A program made the translations under genes and the position numbers. From Rhodococcus sp. SBT000017 (GTDB taxonomy: Bacteria; Actinomycetota; Actinomycetes; Mycobacteriales; Mycobacteriaceae), in NCBI RefSeq assembly GCF_003688915.1, contig NZ_REFU01000001.1, positions 1,054,001-1,118,000 of the forward strand: DNA of 64,000 nt, read 5' to 3'. The first letter of the stretch is position 1. Every line of letters starts with the position of its first letter. Shown here one piece after another: positions 45,374 through 54,042 of the stretch. Under the pieces are notes generated by a model. That model was not told where the DNA came from and made no database searches. It saw only the letters and a list, made by a program, of their open reading frames with translations.

Positions 45374-46600
45374 GTGTCTGTACCCGCGTCCACCAGCTCA
45401 CAGAGGAATGTTGTCTTCGTCGACGGCATCCGTACCCCGTTCGGCAAAGCAGGCCCCAAGGGCATGTACGCCGACACTCGCGCAGACGACCTCGTCGTCA
45501 AGGCAATCCGCGAACTTCTTCGCAAGAACCCCAACCTCCCTCCCGAGCGCATCGACGAGGTCGCGATCGCCGCGACCACGCAGACCGGCGACCAGGGCCT
45601 GACCATCGGCCGTACGTCCGCACTGCTCGCCGGACTCCCCCGCAGCGTCCCCGGCTTCGCCATCGACCGCATGTGCGCGGGCGCGATGACCTCGGTGACC
45701 ACCACCGGATCGGGCATCGGCTTCGGCCAGTACGACGTCGTCATCGCCGGTGGCGTCGAGCACATGGGCCGCCACCCGATGGGTGAAGGCGTCGACCCCA
45801 ACCCGCGCTTCCTCGCCGACAAGCTCGTCGATCCCAGCGCGCTGGTCATGGGCAACACCGCCGAGAACCTGCACGACCGGTTCCCGAGCATCACCAAGGA
45901 CCGCACCGACGCATACGCCGTCGCCAGCCAGAACAAGTACGACGCCGCCAAGAAGGCCGGCTTCATCGCCGACACTCTCGTGCCCGTCGCCACCAAGTCC
46001 GCCGCAGGCTGGGGCCTGGCCACCGAGGACGAGCCGCCTCGCCCCGGTACCACAGTCGAGGACCTCGCCAAGCTCAAGACGCCGTTCCGGCCCGCAGGTC
46101 GCGTGACCGCAGGCAACGCCGCAGGACTCAACGACGGTGCCACCGCCGCGATCCTGGCCGGCGAGGACACCGCACACGAACTCGGCCTGAACATCGGCAT
46201 GCGCATGGTCGGCTTCAGCTTCGCCGGCGTCGACCCGGCCGTCATGGGCATCGGACCGGTCCCCGCAACCGAGAAGCTGCTCGGCCGAACGGGATTGAGC
46301 ATCGACGATATCGGCCTGTTCGAGATCAACGAGGCCTTCGCCATCCAGGTTCTCGCCTTCCTCGAGCACTACGGCATCGCCGACGACGACCCCCGCGTCA
46401 ACCAGTGGGGCGGGGCCATCGCGTGCGGCCACCCCCTCGCGTCCTCGGGCGTCCGCCTGATGACCCAGCTGAGCCGCCAGTTCGCTCAGCAGCCCGACGT
46501 CCGTTACGGCCTGACGACCATGTGCATCGGTCTCGGCATGGGCGGCACCGTCATCTGGGAGAACCCCAACCACGCTGACTACTCAGGAGCGAAGGCATGA
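45374..46600 (+). CDS. fadA: Acetyl-CoA C-acyltransferase (thiolase) FadA
   Basis: Last enzyme of beta-oxidation, cleaving 3-ketoacyl-CoA with CoA. The 408-residue product has the nucleophile Cys in IDRMCAGAMTS, the His in EINEAFAIQV, and the second Cys in GGAIACGHPLASSG. GTG start with GGGAGG about 10 bases upstream. The stop overlaps the fadB ATG by 4 bases; together they form the trifunctional complex. Confidence 0.96.
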   Translation: MSVPASTSSQRNVVFVDGIRTPFGKAGPKGMYADTRADDLVVKAIRELLRKNPNLPPERIDEVAIAATTQTGDQGLTIGRTSALLAGLPRSVPGFAIDRMCAGAMTSVTTTGSGIGFGQYDVVIAGGVEHMGRHPMGEGVDPNPRFLADKLVDPSALVMGNTAENLHDRFPSITKDRTDAYAVASQNKYDAAKKAGFIADTLVPVATKSAAGWGLATEDEPPRPGTTVEDLAKLKTPFRPAGRVTAGNAAGLNDGATAAILAGEDTAHELGLNIGMRMVGFSFAGVDPAVMGIGPVPATEKLLGRTGLSIDDIGLFEINEAFAIQVLAFLEHYGIADDDPRVNQWGGAIACGHPLASSGVRLMTQLSRQFAQQPDVRYGLTTMCIGLGMGGTVIWENPNHADYSGAKA

Positions 46601-48702
46601 GCGACATCACCACAGCGTTCACCGACGAGGTAGTCACGAACGCCTTCACCAAGATCGTCTCCGTACCGGGGCTCGACGGCTCCATCGCCCTCGTGACGCT
46701 CGACAACGGCTTCGATCACACCAAGCCGTCGACCTTCGGTCCCGGCGGACTGGCCAAGTTCGACGCCGCACTCGACGAAGCATTCGCAGCGAACCCGGTG
46801 GCCATCGCCGTCACCGGCAAGCCGTTCATCTTCGCCGTCGGTGCCGACCTCAACGGTGTGCCGAACATCAAGGCCAAGGACGAGGCGCTGCAGATCGGGC
46901 AGCTCGGCCACAAGGTGTTCCGTCGCCTGCGCGAGTCGACGATTCCGACGTTCGCCTTCATCAACGGTGCCGCGCTCGGCGGCGGCCTCGAAGTGGGACT
47001 GCACTCGCACTACCGCACCGTCGCCGAGAACGCTGCCGCGCTCGGTCTGCCCGAGGCCTTCCTCGGCCTGGTACCGGGATGGGGCGGAACCCAGTTGCTG
47101 CCCAACATCATCGGAGCCTCGAACGCCGTCACCGTCGTCATCGAGAACGCGCTGAACCAGAACCGCGTCCTCAAGCCGCAGCAGGCACTCGACCTCGGCA
47201 TCGCCGACGCCCTCTTCGGCGGAGCCGACTTCCTCGAGCAGTCCCTCGCGTGGGCTGCTCAGGTCATCAAGGGTGAGATCGTCCCCAACCGTCCCGAGAT
47301 CGACCGCGGACAGGCCTGGGACGACGCCATCGCCCGCGCCAAGGGAATCGTCGCCGGCAAGACCAACAACTTCGCCCCCGGACCCGTCGCCGCGGTGGAG
47401 CTGCTCGAGCTCGCCAAGAGCACCGACATCACCGACTCGGCCTCGCTCGACAAGGGCTTCGCGGCCGAGGACGAGGCCCTGTCCACGTTGCTGGTCAAGG
47501 ACGAGCTCCGCGCGGGTCTGTACGCCTTCGATCTGGTGCAGAAACGTGCGAAGCGTCCCGCCGGTGCGCCCGACAAGTCGTTGGCACGCAAGATCTCCGG
47601 TGTCGGCATCGTCGGTGCCGGCTTGATGGCCAGCCAGCTCGCTCTGCTGTTCGTGCGGCAGCTGAAGGTGCCGGTGATCCTCACCGACATCGACCAGGAG
47701 CGCATCGACAAGGGCGTCGGCTACGTCCACGGCGAGATCGACAAACTACTCGGCAAGAAGCGCCTGTCCCCCGACGCCGCAAATCGGTTGAAGGCGTTGG
47801 TCTCCGGCTCGATCGACAAGGCAGCCTTTGCGAAGACCGATTTCGTCATCGAGGCAGTGTTCGAGAACCTCGACGTGAAGAAGAAGGTGTTCGCCGAGGT
47901 CGAGGAGTTCGTCTCCGCCGAAACGATTCTCGCGACCAACACCTCCTCGCTGTCGATCACGAAGATGGCTGCGGATCTGAAGCACCCCGAGCGCGTCGTG
48001 GGCTTCCACTTCTTCAACCCGGTGGCGGTCCTGCCTCTGCTCGAGGTCGTCAAGGGCGAGAAGACCGATGACGCCACGCTCGCAACGGCGTTCGCTACAG
48101 CCAAGACGCTGAAGAAGTCCGCCGTGCTTTCGGCGGATCTTCCCGGCTTCGTGTTCAACCGGCTCGTGACGCGAGCGTCGAACGAGATCATCAGCGCGAT
48201 CGACGAAGGCACCCCCTTCGACGTCGCCGACGGTGCCGTGGGCGAACTCGGCATGCCGATGAGCCCGCTGACCCTGCTGGCCCTCGTCGGTCCTGCCGTT
48301 GCCCTGCACACCGCGGAAACCCTCGGTGAGGCATACCCGGAGCGGTTCAAGGACTCCCCCGGATTCCGCGCGCTGGTCGAGGCGAAGAAGCCCGGCGTTT
48401 GGAACTACGGCCCCGAGGGACAGGTCGTCGACCCCGAGGTCGCTGCGCTGTGGCCGCAGGGCGATTCGCCGTCGACCGCCGAGCAGGTGCTCGAACGTAC
48501 CCGCAACGCGATCGCCGACGAGATCAAGATCATGCTCGACGAGGGCGTCGTGGCAGCGGCCGAGGACATCGACCTCTGCCTGCTCCTCGGCGGCGGATTC
48601 GGCTTCTGGAACGGCGGCATCACGCCGTACCTGGATCGCAGCGGAGCCTCCGAGGCCGCAACCGGTCAGCGCTTCCTCGCCCCGGGTGTAGCCAGCGTCT
48701 AG
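46597..48702 (+). CDS. fadB: 3-hydroxyacyl-CoA dehydrogenase/enoyl-CoA hydratase FadB
   Basis: Bifunctional subunit of the beta-oxidation complex. The 701-residue product has an N-terminal crotonase domain (INGAALGGGLEVGLHSHYR, GLPEAFLGLVPGWGGTQLLP) and a C-terminal dehydrogenase with the NAD site GVGIVGAGLMASQLA (about residue 340) and GFHFFNPVAVLPLLEVVKG. The ATG overlaps the fadA stop. A hairpin repeat starts 8 bases after its stop. Confidence 0.96.
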   Translation: MSDITTAFTDEVVTNAFTKIVSVPGLDGSIALVTLDNGFDHTKPSTFGPGGLAKFDAALDEAFAANPVAIAVTGKPFIFAVGADLNGVPNIKAKDEALQIGQLGHKVFRRLRESTIPTFAFINGAALGGGLEVGLHSHYRTVAENAAALGLPEAFLGLVPGWGGTQLLPNIIGASNAVTVVIENALNQNRVLKPQQALDLGIADALFGGADFLEQSLAWAAQVIKGEIVPNRPEIDRGQAWDDAIARAKGIVAGKTNNFAPGPVAAVELLELAKSTDITDSASLDKGFAAEDEALSTLLVKDELRAGLYAFDLVQKRAKRPAGAPDKSLARKISGVGIVGAGLMASQLALLFVRQLKVPVILTDIDQERIDKGVGYVHGEIDKLLGKKRLSPDAANRLKALVSGSIDKAAFAKTDFVIEAVFENLDVKKKVFAEVEEFVSAETILATNTSSLSITKMAADLKHPERVVGFHFFNPVAVLPLLEVVKGEKTDDATLATAFATAKTLKKSAVLSADLPGFVFNRLVTRASNEIISAIDEGTPFDVADGAVGELGMPMSPLTLLALVGPAVALHTAETLGEAYPERFKDSPGFRALVEAKKPGVWNYGPEGQVVDPEVAALWPQGDSPSTAEQVLERTRNAIADEIKIMLDEGVVAAAEDIDLCLLLGGGFGFWNGGITPYLDRSGASEAATGQRFLAPGVASV

Positions 48703-48710
48703 CATTGCCC

Positions 48711-48770
48711 GCCGAGTTCGAGGTTGTGGACGGATTTCTCCGGTTTTTCGTCCATGACCTCGAACTCGGC
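48711..48770. repeat. Intergenic hairpin repeat, copy 1
   Basis: Arms GCCGAGTTCGAGGT (48711-48724) and ACCTCGAACTCGGC (48757-48770) pair perfectly; after a 2 by 2 internal loop TGGACG and CGTCCA pair as well. Related to 50527-50582 in inverted orientation, sharing GTTGTGGACGGA. No clear U tract, so not a standard terminator. Confidence 0.7.
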
Positions 48771-48799
48771 ATTGTTCTGTCGGGATAAGGTCTGACGCC

Positions 48800-49673
48800 A
48801 TGAACAACGAACGCGGTCGGCTGATCGGTATCGCCTACCGCATGCTCGGTTCCTACAGCGACGCCGAAGACGCCGCATCCGAGGCTCTCGTTCGCTGGTA
48901 CCGACTCACCGACGCCGAACGTGACGCTGTCGACGTCCCTGCTGCGTGGCTCACCCGAGTGGTGGGCCGCATCTGCCTCGACATGCTCGGATCCGCTCGC
49001 GTTCGCCGCGAGAACTACGTCGGGCAGTGGCTGCGGGAACCCGTCCGCGGACTCGACCCCGAGAGTTCGGCCGCCGCCGACCCCGCCGACCGAGTTGCGC
49101 AACAGGAATCGGTGACGCTGGCACTGCTCGTCGTACTCGAATCGCTCGGTCCGGCGCAGCGAGTCGCCTTCGTACTGCACGACGCGTTCGCTGTGCCGTT
49201 CGACGAGATCGCGACCGTTCTCGATCGATCTCCTGCTGCGTGCCGCCAACTCGCCTCTGCCGCACGAACTCACGTCCATTCTCGTCACCGCTCCATCGCC
49301 GACCCCATCGAGCACGACCGCGTCGTGCGGGCGTTCGCCTCGGCCTCCGCAGGCGGGGACATCGCATCCCTCGTCTCGGTGCTCGCCCGACGTCACCTTG
49401 GTCAGCGACGGCGGCGGCCACGTATCCGCGGCCCGCAATGCCGTCCTCGGATCCGATCGAGTCGCTCGCTTCGTCCGCGGCATCACTGCCAAGTCCACCG
49501 ACCTCGAGTGGTCGATAGAACCCGTCAACGGCCTGTCGGGCATCGTCATCCGGCGCGACGGCGCGGTGTTCGGAGTCATCGGGTTCGACGTCATCGGGTT
49601 CGACACCGCCGACGGCGCGGTCTCCAGCATCTGGATCGTGCTGAATCCGGACAAACTCCGGCACTGGGTCTGA
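48800..49673 (+). pseudogene. SigJ-like ECF sigma factor with SnoaL-like tail, frameshifted
   Basis: Codons from ATG 48800 give sigma region 2 (RGRLIGIAYRMLGSYSDAEDAASEALVRWYRL, in pieces), region 4 (LESLGPAQRVAFVLHDAFAVPFDEIATVL) and the start of the tail. The frame then changes at CCC 49386-49388, and the rest (VTLVSDGGGHVSAARNAVLGSDRVARFV) continues in the +1 frame to 49673. Removing one C restores ADVTLVSDGGG. The tail also carries an exact 15-base tandem duplication (49575-49604, VIGFD twice). TAAGGT 8 bases before the ATG. It may be a real loss, a sequence error or, less likely, programmed shifting. Confidence 0.8.
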
Positions 49674-49767
49674 CACCAGCCATACATTCGGCACGGCTGC
49701 GTCGTCAGAGAGTGGAGGGCCGCACAGCGCGGTCCGCATCATCTCTCGAGAATCAGGTGGATACGCG

Positions 49768-50514
49768 ATGAAGCTAGCCGTAGCCGGTGGAACCGGAACC
49801 GTCGGAATGCACGTGGTCGAGGTTGCGCGAGAACGTGGACACGAGGTGGTCGTACTGTCGCGATCTGCCGGTGTGGATCTCGTCACCGGGTCAGGACTGT
49901 CCGACGCCCTGTCCGGCGTCGACGCGGTGGTCGACGTCGCATCGACGCAGACGATCTCGGCGAAAGAATCGACGGCGTTCTTCGCTGCCGTCACCCGCAA
50001 TCTGCTCACGGAGGAGAGCGCCGCCGGAGTCGGTCATCATCTCGCGTTGTCGATCGTGGGGGTAGACGCGGCACCGCACGGCTACTACGCCGGAAAGGTG
50101 AAGCAGGAGAGCCTCGTTCGTGCCGGAGCAGTACCCTGGACGATTCTTCGAGCAACCCAGTTCCACGAGTTCGCCGCGCAGATCCGCTCGCAGACCTCGT
50201 TCGGTCCACTGACAATCATCCCCAGGATGGTCTCGCAACCGATCGCCGCCCGCGAGGTCGCCGAGCGACTGGTCGACCTTGCGGAGGGTCCACCGGCAGG
50301 GCGAGTCGCCGATCTCGGTGGACCACGTGAAGAGCGCATGGCCGAGATGGTGCGTGGTTATGCACGAGCAATCGGTGCTCGCGGTCTGGTACTCGAGGTC
50401 CCGATTCCCGGCGCATACGGTCGCGCGATGCGAGACGGAACTCTGGTCATCACAAACGATTCGGATCACGGTTCACAGACCTTCGATCAGTGGTCGGCCG
50501 CCCAGGCACGCTGA
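49768..50514 (+). CDS. NAD(P)-binding protein, NmrA/atypical SDR type
   Basis: A 248-residue Rossmann protein with the dinucleotide site VAGGTGTVGMHVVE at the start and YYAGKVKQESLVRAGAVPWTILRATQFHEF, the usual active-site and substrate region of NmrA-like proteins. AGGTGG lies 7 bases before the ATG. Next to SigJ-type sigma genes such proteins are common, which suggests that the pair responds to one signal. Substrate unknown. Confidence 0.88.
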   Translation: MKLAVAGGTGTVGMHVVEVARERGHEVVVLSRSAGVDLVTGSGLSDALSGVDAVVDVASTQTISAKESTAFFAAVTRNLLTEESAAGVGHHLALSIVGVDAAPHGYYAGKVKQESLVRAGAVPWTILRATQFHEFAAQIRSQTSFGPLTIIPRMVSQPIAAREVAERLVDLAEGPPAGRVADLGGPREERMAEMVRGYARAIGARGLVLEVPIPGAYGRAMRDGTLVITNDSDHGSQTFDQWSAAQAR

Positions 50515-50526
50515 CTCGCATCTCGA

Positions 50527-50582
50527 CGAACTCGAAGCTACGGACGACATTCGAGAGATTTCCGTCCACAACTTCGAGTTCG
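50527..50582. repeat. Intergenic hairpin repeat, copy 2
   Basis: Arms CGAACTCGAAG (50527-50537) and CTTCGAGTTCG (50572-50582), with an inner GGACG/CGTCC pairing. The reverse complement aligns with copy 1. It starts 13 bases after the NAD(P)-binding gene, so the two copies bracket the sigJ-SDR pair. Confidence 0.65.
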
Positions 50583-50737
50583 ACAGCGGAATATCGGACA
50601 ATTCACCCTTTTTCGGAGAGCCGATTTTCGCACGCCGATAATAACGAGGCGATTTCGCTCCCATTCCGTCGATGCGAGGACGATGATGGCGATCGACCAC
50701 CAAGGATGCTGGTTCACCTCGAAAGCTGGGTCACGTG

Positions 50738-52136
50738 ATGACGCAATCCACCGATCGGCACACCGCCAAAGTCATCGGAGTCACGATTGCCGCCGCTGTC
50801 GGCGGCTTCCTGTTCGGGTTCGATTCGTCCGTGGTCAACGGCGCGGTGGACTCCATCCAAGAGAACTTCGCACTGTCGTCGTTCGTCACCGGCTTCGCGG
50901 TGGCCATCGCACTTCTCGGTTGTGCCGTCGGAGCTTGGTTCGCCGGCCGTCTCGCCGACAGCTGGGGCCGAAAGAAGGTGATGTTGCTCGGTTCCGCACT
51001 GTTCACCATTTTCGTCGGTGGGATCCGGGTTCGCGTTCAGCGTTCCGGATCTCATGCTCTGGCGTGTACTCGGCGGCCTGGGCATCGGTATCGCATCGGT
51101 GATCGCGCCCGCGTACATCTCGGAGATTGCCCCGGCCCGCTACCGAGGTGGATTGGCCTCGCTGCAACAGCTGGCCATCACCGTCGGAATCTTCGCCGCT
51201 CTACTGTCGGACGCGGTGCTGCAGAACGCCGCAGGCGGACCGTCGAACGACCTGTGGTTCGGACTAGAAGCCTGGCGGTGGATGTTCCTGGTCGGCGTCG
51301 CACCGGCCCTCGTCTACGGCTTTCTCGCCACTCTGATTCCCGAGTCACCCAGATACCTCGTCGGAAAACACCTCGACGAAGAAGCGGCGCGCATTCTGGG
51401 AGACATCACCGGAGAAGTGAACCCGAACGAGAGGGTCAAGGAAATCCGATTGACCCTGCGCCGGGAATCCAAGTCGTCGTTCGCCGATATTCGCGGACCC
51501 AAGTTCGGCCTGCAACCGATCGTCTGGGTCGGCATCACGATGGCGATTCTGCAGCAGTTCGTCGGAATCAACGCGATCTTCTACTACTCGACGACTCTGT
51601 GGAAGTCCGTCGGATTCAGCGAGAACCAGTCTTTCGTCACCTCGGTGATCACCTCTGTCATCAATGTCTCGATGACATTCGTCGCCATCTTGTTCGTCGA
51701 CCGATTCGGCCGGCGAAATCTACTCATGATCGGCTCGATAGGAATGTTCGTCGGCCTCGTTCTCGCAGCCGTCTCGTTCACTCAGGCAGTAGGCAGCGGG
51801 GACCAACTCGAGTTGCCGTCGCCGTGGGGCCCGGTCGCTCTCGTCGGCGCGAACCTCTTCGTGGTCTTCTTCGCCGCGACCTGGGGACCGATCATGTGGG
51901 TGATGCTCGGAGAGATGTTCCCCAACCGAATGCGCGCCGTCGCCCTCGGTATCAGTACTGCGGCCAATTGGATTGCCAACTTCGCCATCACCCTGGCCTT
52001 TCCGCCGTTGTCCGACACCATCGGACTCGGATTCATCTATTCGTTCTTTGCGTTCTTCGCGATCCTGTCTTTCTTCTTCGTCAAGTACAAGATCAGAGAG
52101 ACCAAGGGAATGGAGCTCGAGGACATGGAGATCTGA
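50738..52136 (+). pseudogene. MFS sugar transporter, frameshifted
   Basis: Sugar porter family member. The first part reads GVTIAAAVGGFLFGFDSSVVNGAVDSI and GRLADSWGRKKVMLLGSALFTIF, then loses frame at GGG 51020-51022. The rest, from VPDLMLWRVLGGLGIGIASVIAPAYISEIAPARYRG (in pieces) through PESPRYLVGK, QQFVGINAIFYYS and the last helix, continues in the +1 frame to 52136. Deleting one G gives FVGGSGFAFSVPD. Twelve membrane segments would result. The second part may still be translated from GTG 51018. Start ATG 50738 or GTG 50735. Confidence 0.85.
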
Positions 52137-52137
52137 C

Positions 52138-52407
52138 ATGCCGATATTCGTCGTCGAATACACCTACACCCCCGAAACATCCTCGGGCCGTGACGATCAC
52201 CGAACCGATCACCGCGCATGGCTGCGTGAACTCGAGCGTCGCAAGATTCTCCGATCGTCGAGCCCACTCGCCGATCACAGTGGTGCCACGATGATCGTCG
52301 AAGGCACCGACAAGGCAAGTGTGGAGCGGATGTTCGCACACGACCCGTTCGCCCTGGCCCATCTGATAGATCGCGTTCGGATCGAAGAGCGGGTGACAGG
52401 CACGTAG
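52138..52407 (+). CDS. YciI-like protein
   Basis: An 89-residue dimeric ferredoxin-like protein of the YciI family: FVVEYTYTPETS, DDHRTDHRAWLRELERR, SPLADHSGATMIVEG and DPFALAHLIDRVRIEE. The conserved His-Asp pair is present. The ATG follows the transporter stop by one base, so they are coexpressed. Exact reaction unknown. Confidence 0.88.
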   Translation: MPIFVVEYTYTPETSSGRDDHRTDHRAWLRELERRKILRSSSPLADHSGATMIVEGTDKASVERMFAHDPFALAHLIDRVRIEERVTGT

Positions 52408-52650
52408 CGGATGGTCGAGGTCCGATAAAACGCCACACGTCGGAGAACACGACCACCAACCCGATCACCACCGTGACCGGACCGGTGACGGCCGCAGTCC
52501 ATGCGGGGACTGTCAGATACACGGTTGATCCGGTCTCGGTTCGGTGCGGCATTCGTGAACCCGTGGCGGGAGTCGAGGGAATTCCCGCTCGACCTGTGGT
52601 GCATTGTGAGGGAAGGAAACTATCCCTCGTTCCGATGCCGAAAGCAGGCC

Positions 52651-54042
52651 ATGAATTCCCGAACCGTGTTCGCTGTGGTCACCGTCGTGTTGTTCGGTCT
52701 CGGTCTGCGTCTGTTGTTCGGCAGTACCTCTGCTCTCACCTCGGATATTGCAGCGTTCTACTCTGCCGACTCCGTCTCGATGGCGCTGCTGACGACGGGG
52801 CCGGTGATCGTCCTCGGCGTGTGCGCGGCTGCTGCAGGCTTTGTGCTGCGTCGCGCGCGGGTGACCCACGTGCTCGTCGGATGCTTGATTCTCATCGCTG
52901 TGGGCACCGCGGTGCGCGCAGTGCCGTCCTGGCCGGTGCTGGTGGCGGGAGCCCTCGTGGCGGCTGCGGGTATTGCGGTGGCGAATGTGTTGGGTCCGGT
53001 TCTGGTACGTGTGATCGTGCAGGAGTGGAGCCCGCAGGAACGACCCGATGGGCAGGAGTGGAGCCCGCAGGAACGACCCGATGGGCAGGAGTGGAGCCCG
53101 CAGGAACGACCCGATGGGCAGGAGTGGAGCCCGCAGGAACGACCCGATGGGCAGGAGTGGAGCCCGCAGGGACGATCGGAGAATCCGGCGGTGTCGGCTC
53201 GGCGGCTGGGGTTGTTGACCGGTGTGTTGACTGCCGTGATCAGTGCCAGTGCGGGTGTTGCGTCGGGGGTCTCCGTTCCGTTGGCGGAGGCGCTCGACGG
53301 CGGTTGGCGGTGGGTGCTCGGGCTGTGGGCGGTCCCGGTGGCTATTGCGGCGCTGTGTATGGCGCTGCTGTCCCGGATGTTCGCGAGGGCGGGGCCGACG
53401 GCAGTGTCCGGTGCCGTGGAATCGCAGGGCGGTTCGGCCGTGCTGCGCTCCCCCGTCGCGTGGGCGGTGACGGCGTTCATGGGTGTGCAGTCACTCATGG
53501 CGTACTCGATGATCGCGTGGCTGCCCACGATCTACCGGGATCGTGGAGTGGACGCCGCCGCGGCCGGGCTACTGTTGACGGCTCTGTCCCTCAGCAGTGT
53601 CGTGACGGCGCTGACGGTGCCCAGCGTGGCCACCAGGTTGCCGAGACAAAGCGTTCTGGCCGTTGCGGTGGTGTTGCCCACCGTTGCGGGCTTGGCGGGG
53701 GTGTTGTCGTCTGCAGATTCCTGGGCGCTGCTGTGGGCCGTGTTGCTCGGACTCGGCCAAGGCGGGCAGTTGTCCCTGGCGATGACGCTGATGAATCTGC
53801 GGGCCGCGACGGCACGTGATGCTGCGTCGTTGAGTTCGATGGCACAGACGGTCGGCTACGTGCTGGCAGCCTGCGGCCCGTTGGTGTGCGGCGCTGTGCA
53901 TTCGGTGACGCAGCGGTGGGAACCGTCGGTGCTCTTCCTTCTCGTGATGACGGCTCCGATGGCAGTCGCGGGTGCGGTGGCCGGACGCCGCGCGTTCTAC
54001 GGCGTCGACGTCCGGCAGGAGACCGGTGTCAGAGGCTCTTGA
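52651..54042 (+). CDS. MFS transporter (CynX/NimT-like) with a tandem-repeat loop
   Basis: A 463-residue transporter with about twelve membrane segments ([63 protein letters not shown]). Between the fourth and fifth segments it carries four perfect copies of [11 protein letters not shown] plus a fifth partial one, where relatives have a short loop beginning VQEWSP or similar. ATG 52651 lacks a strong ribosome site; the frame extends 50 codons upstream. Its end overlaps the end of dxs by 14 bases. Family members export cyanate, nitroimidazoles or similar small molecules; the substrate here is unknown. Confidence 0.85.
   Translation: MNSRTVFAVVTVVLFGLGLRLLFGSTSALTSDIAAFYSADSVSMALLTTGPVIVLGVCAAAAGFVLRRARVTHVLVGCLILIAVGTAVRAVPSWPVLVAGALVAAAGIAVANVLGPVLVRVIVQEWSPQERPDGQEWSPQERPDGQEWSPQERPDGQEWSPQERPDGQEWSPQGRSENPAVSARRLGLLTGVLTAVISASAGVASGVSVPLAEALDGGWRWVLGLWAVPVAIAALCMALLSRMFARAGPTAVSGAVESQGGSAVLRSPVAWAVTAFMGVQSLMAYSMIAWLPTIYRDRGVDAAAAGLLLTALSLSSVVTALTVPSVATRLPRQSVLAVAVVLPTVAGLAGVLSSADSWALLWAVLLGLGQGGQLSLAMTLMNLRAATARDAASLSSMAQTVGYVLAACGPLVCGAVHSVTQRWEPSVLFLLVMTAPMAVAGAVAGRRAFYGVDVRQETGVRGS
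53020..53175 (+). repeat. 33 bp in-frame tandem repeat
   Basis: Four identical 33-base units start at 53020, 53053, 53086 and 53119. A fifth starting at 53152 matches for 18 bases and then diverges. Each encodes [12 protein letters not shown] multiple of three keeps the transporter frame open whatever the copy number. Confidence 0.95.

Noticed and set aside
51018..52136. Independent transporter gene starting at GTG 51018
   Set aside because: It begins in the middle of the MFS fold and the missing first segments lie directly upstream in another frame, so a frameshift explains it better.
52408..52552. Hydrophobic start of a minus-strand protein (TGPVTVVIGLVVVFSDVW)
   Set aside because: Only about 40 plausible residues before the frame runs antisense through the YciI gene; could be a gene remnant, but no ribosome site or family match supports it.
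53020..53175. CRISPR array
   Set aside because: The 33-base units adjoin without spacers, lie inside a coding frame, and no cas gene is present.
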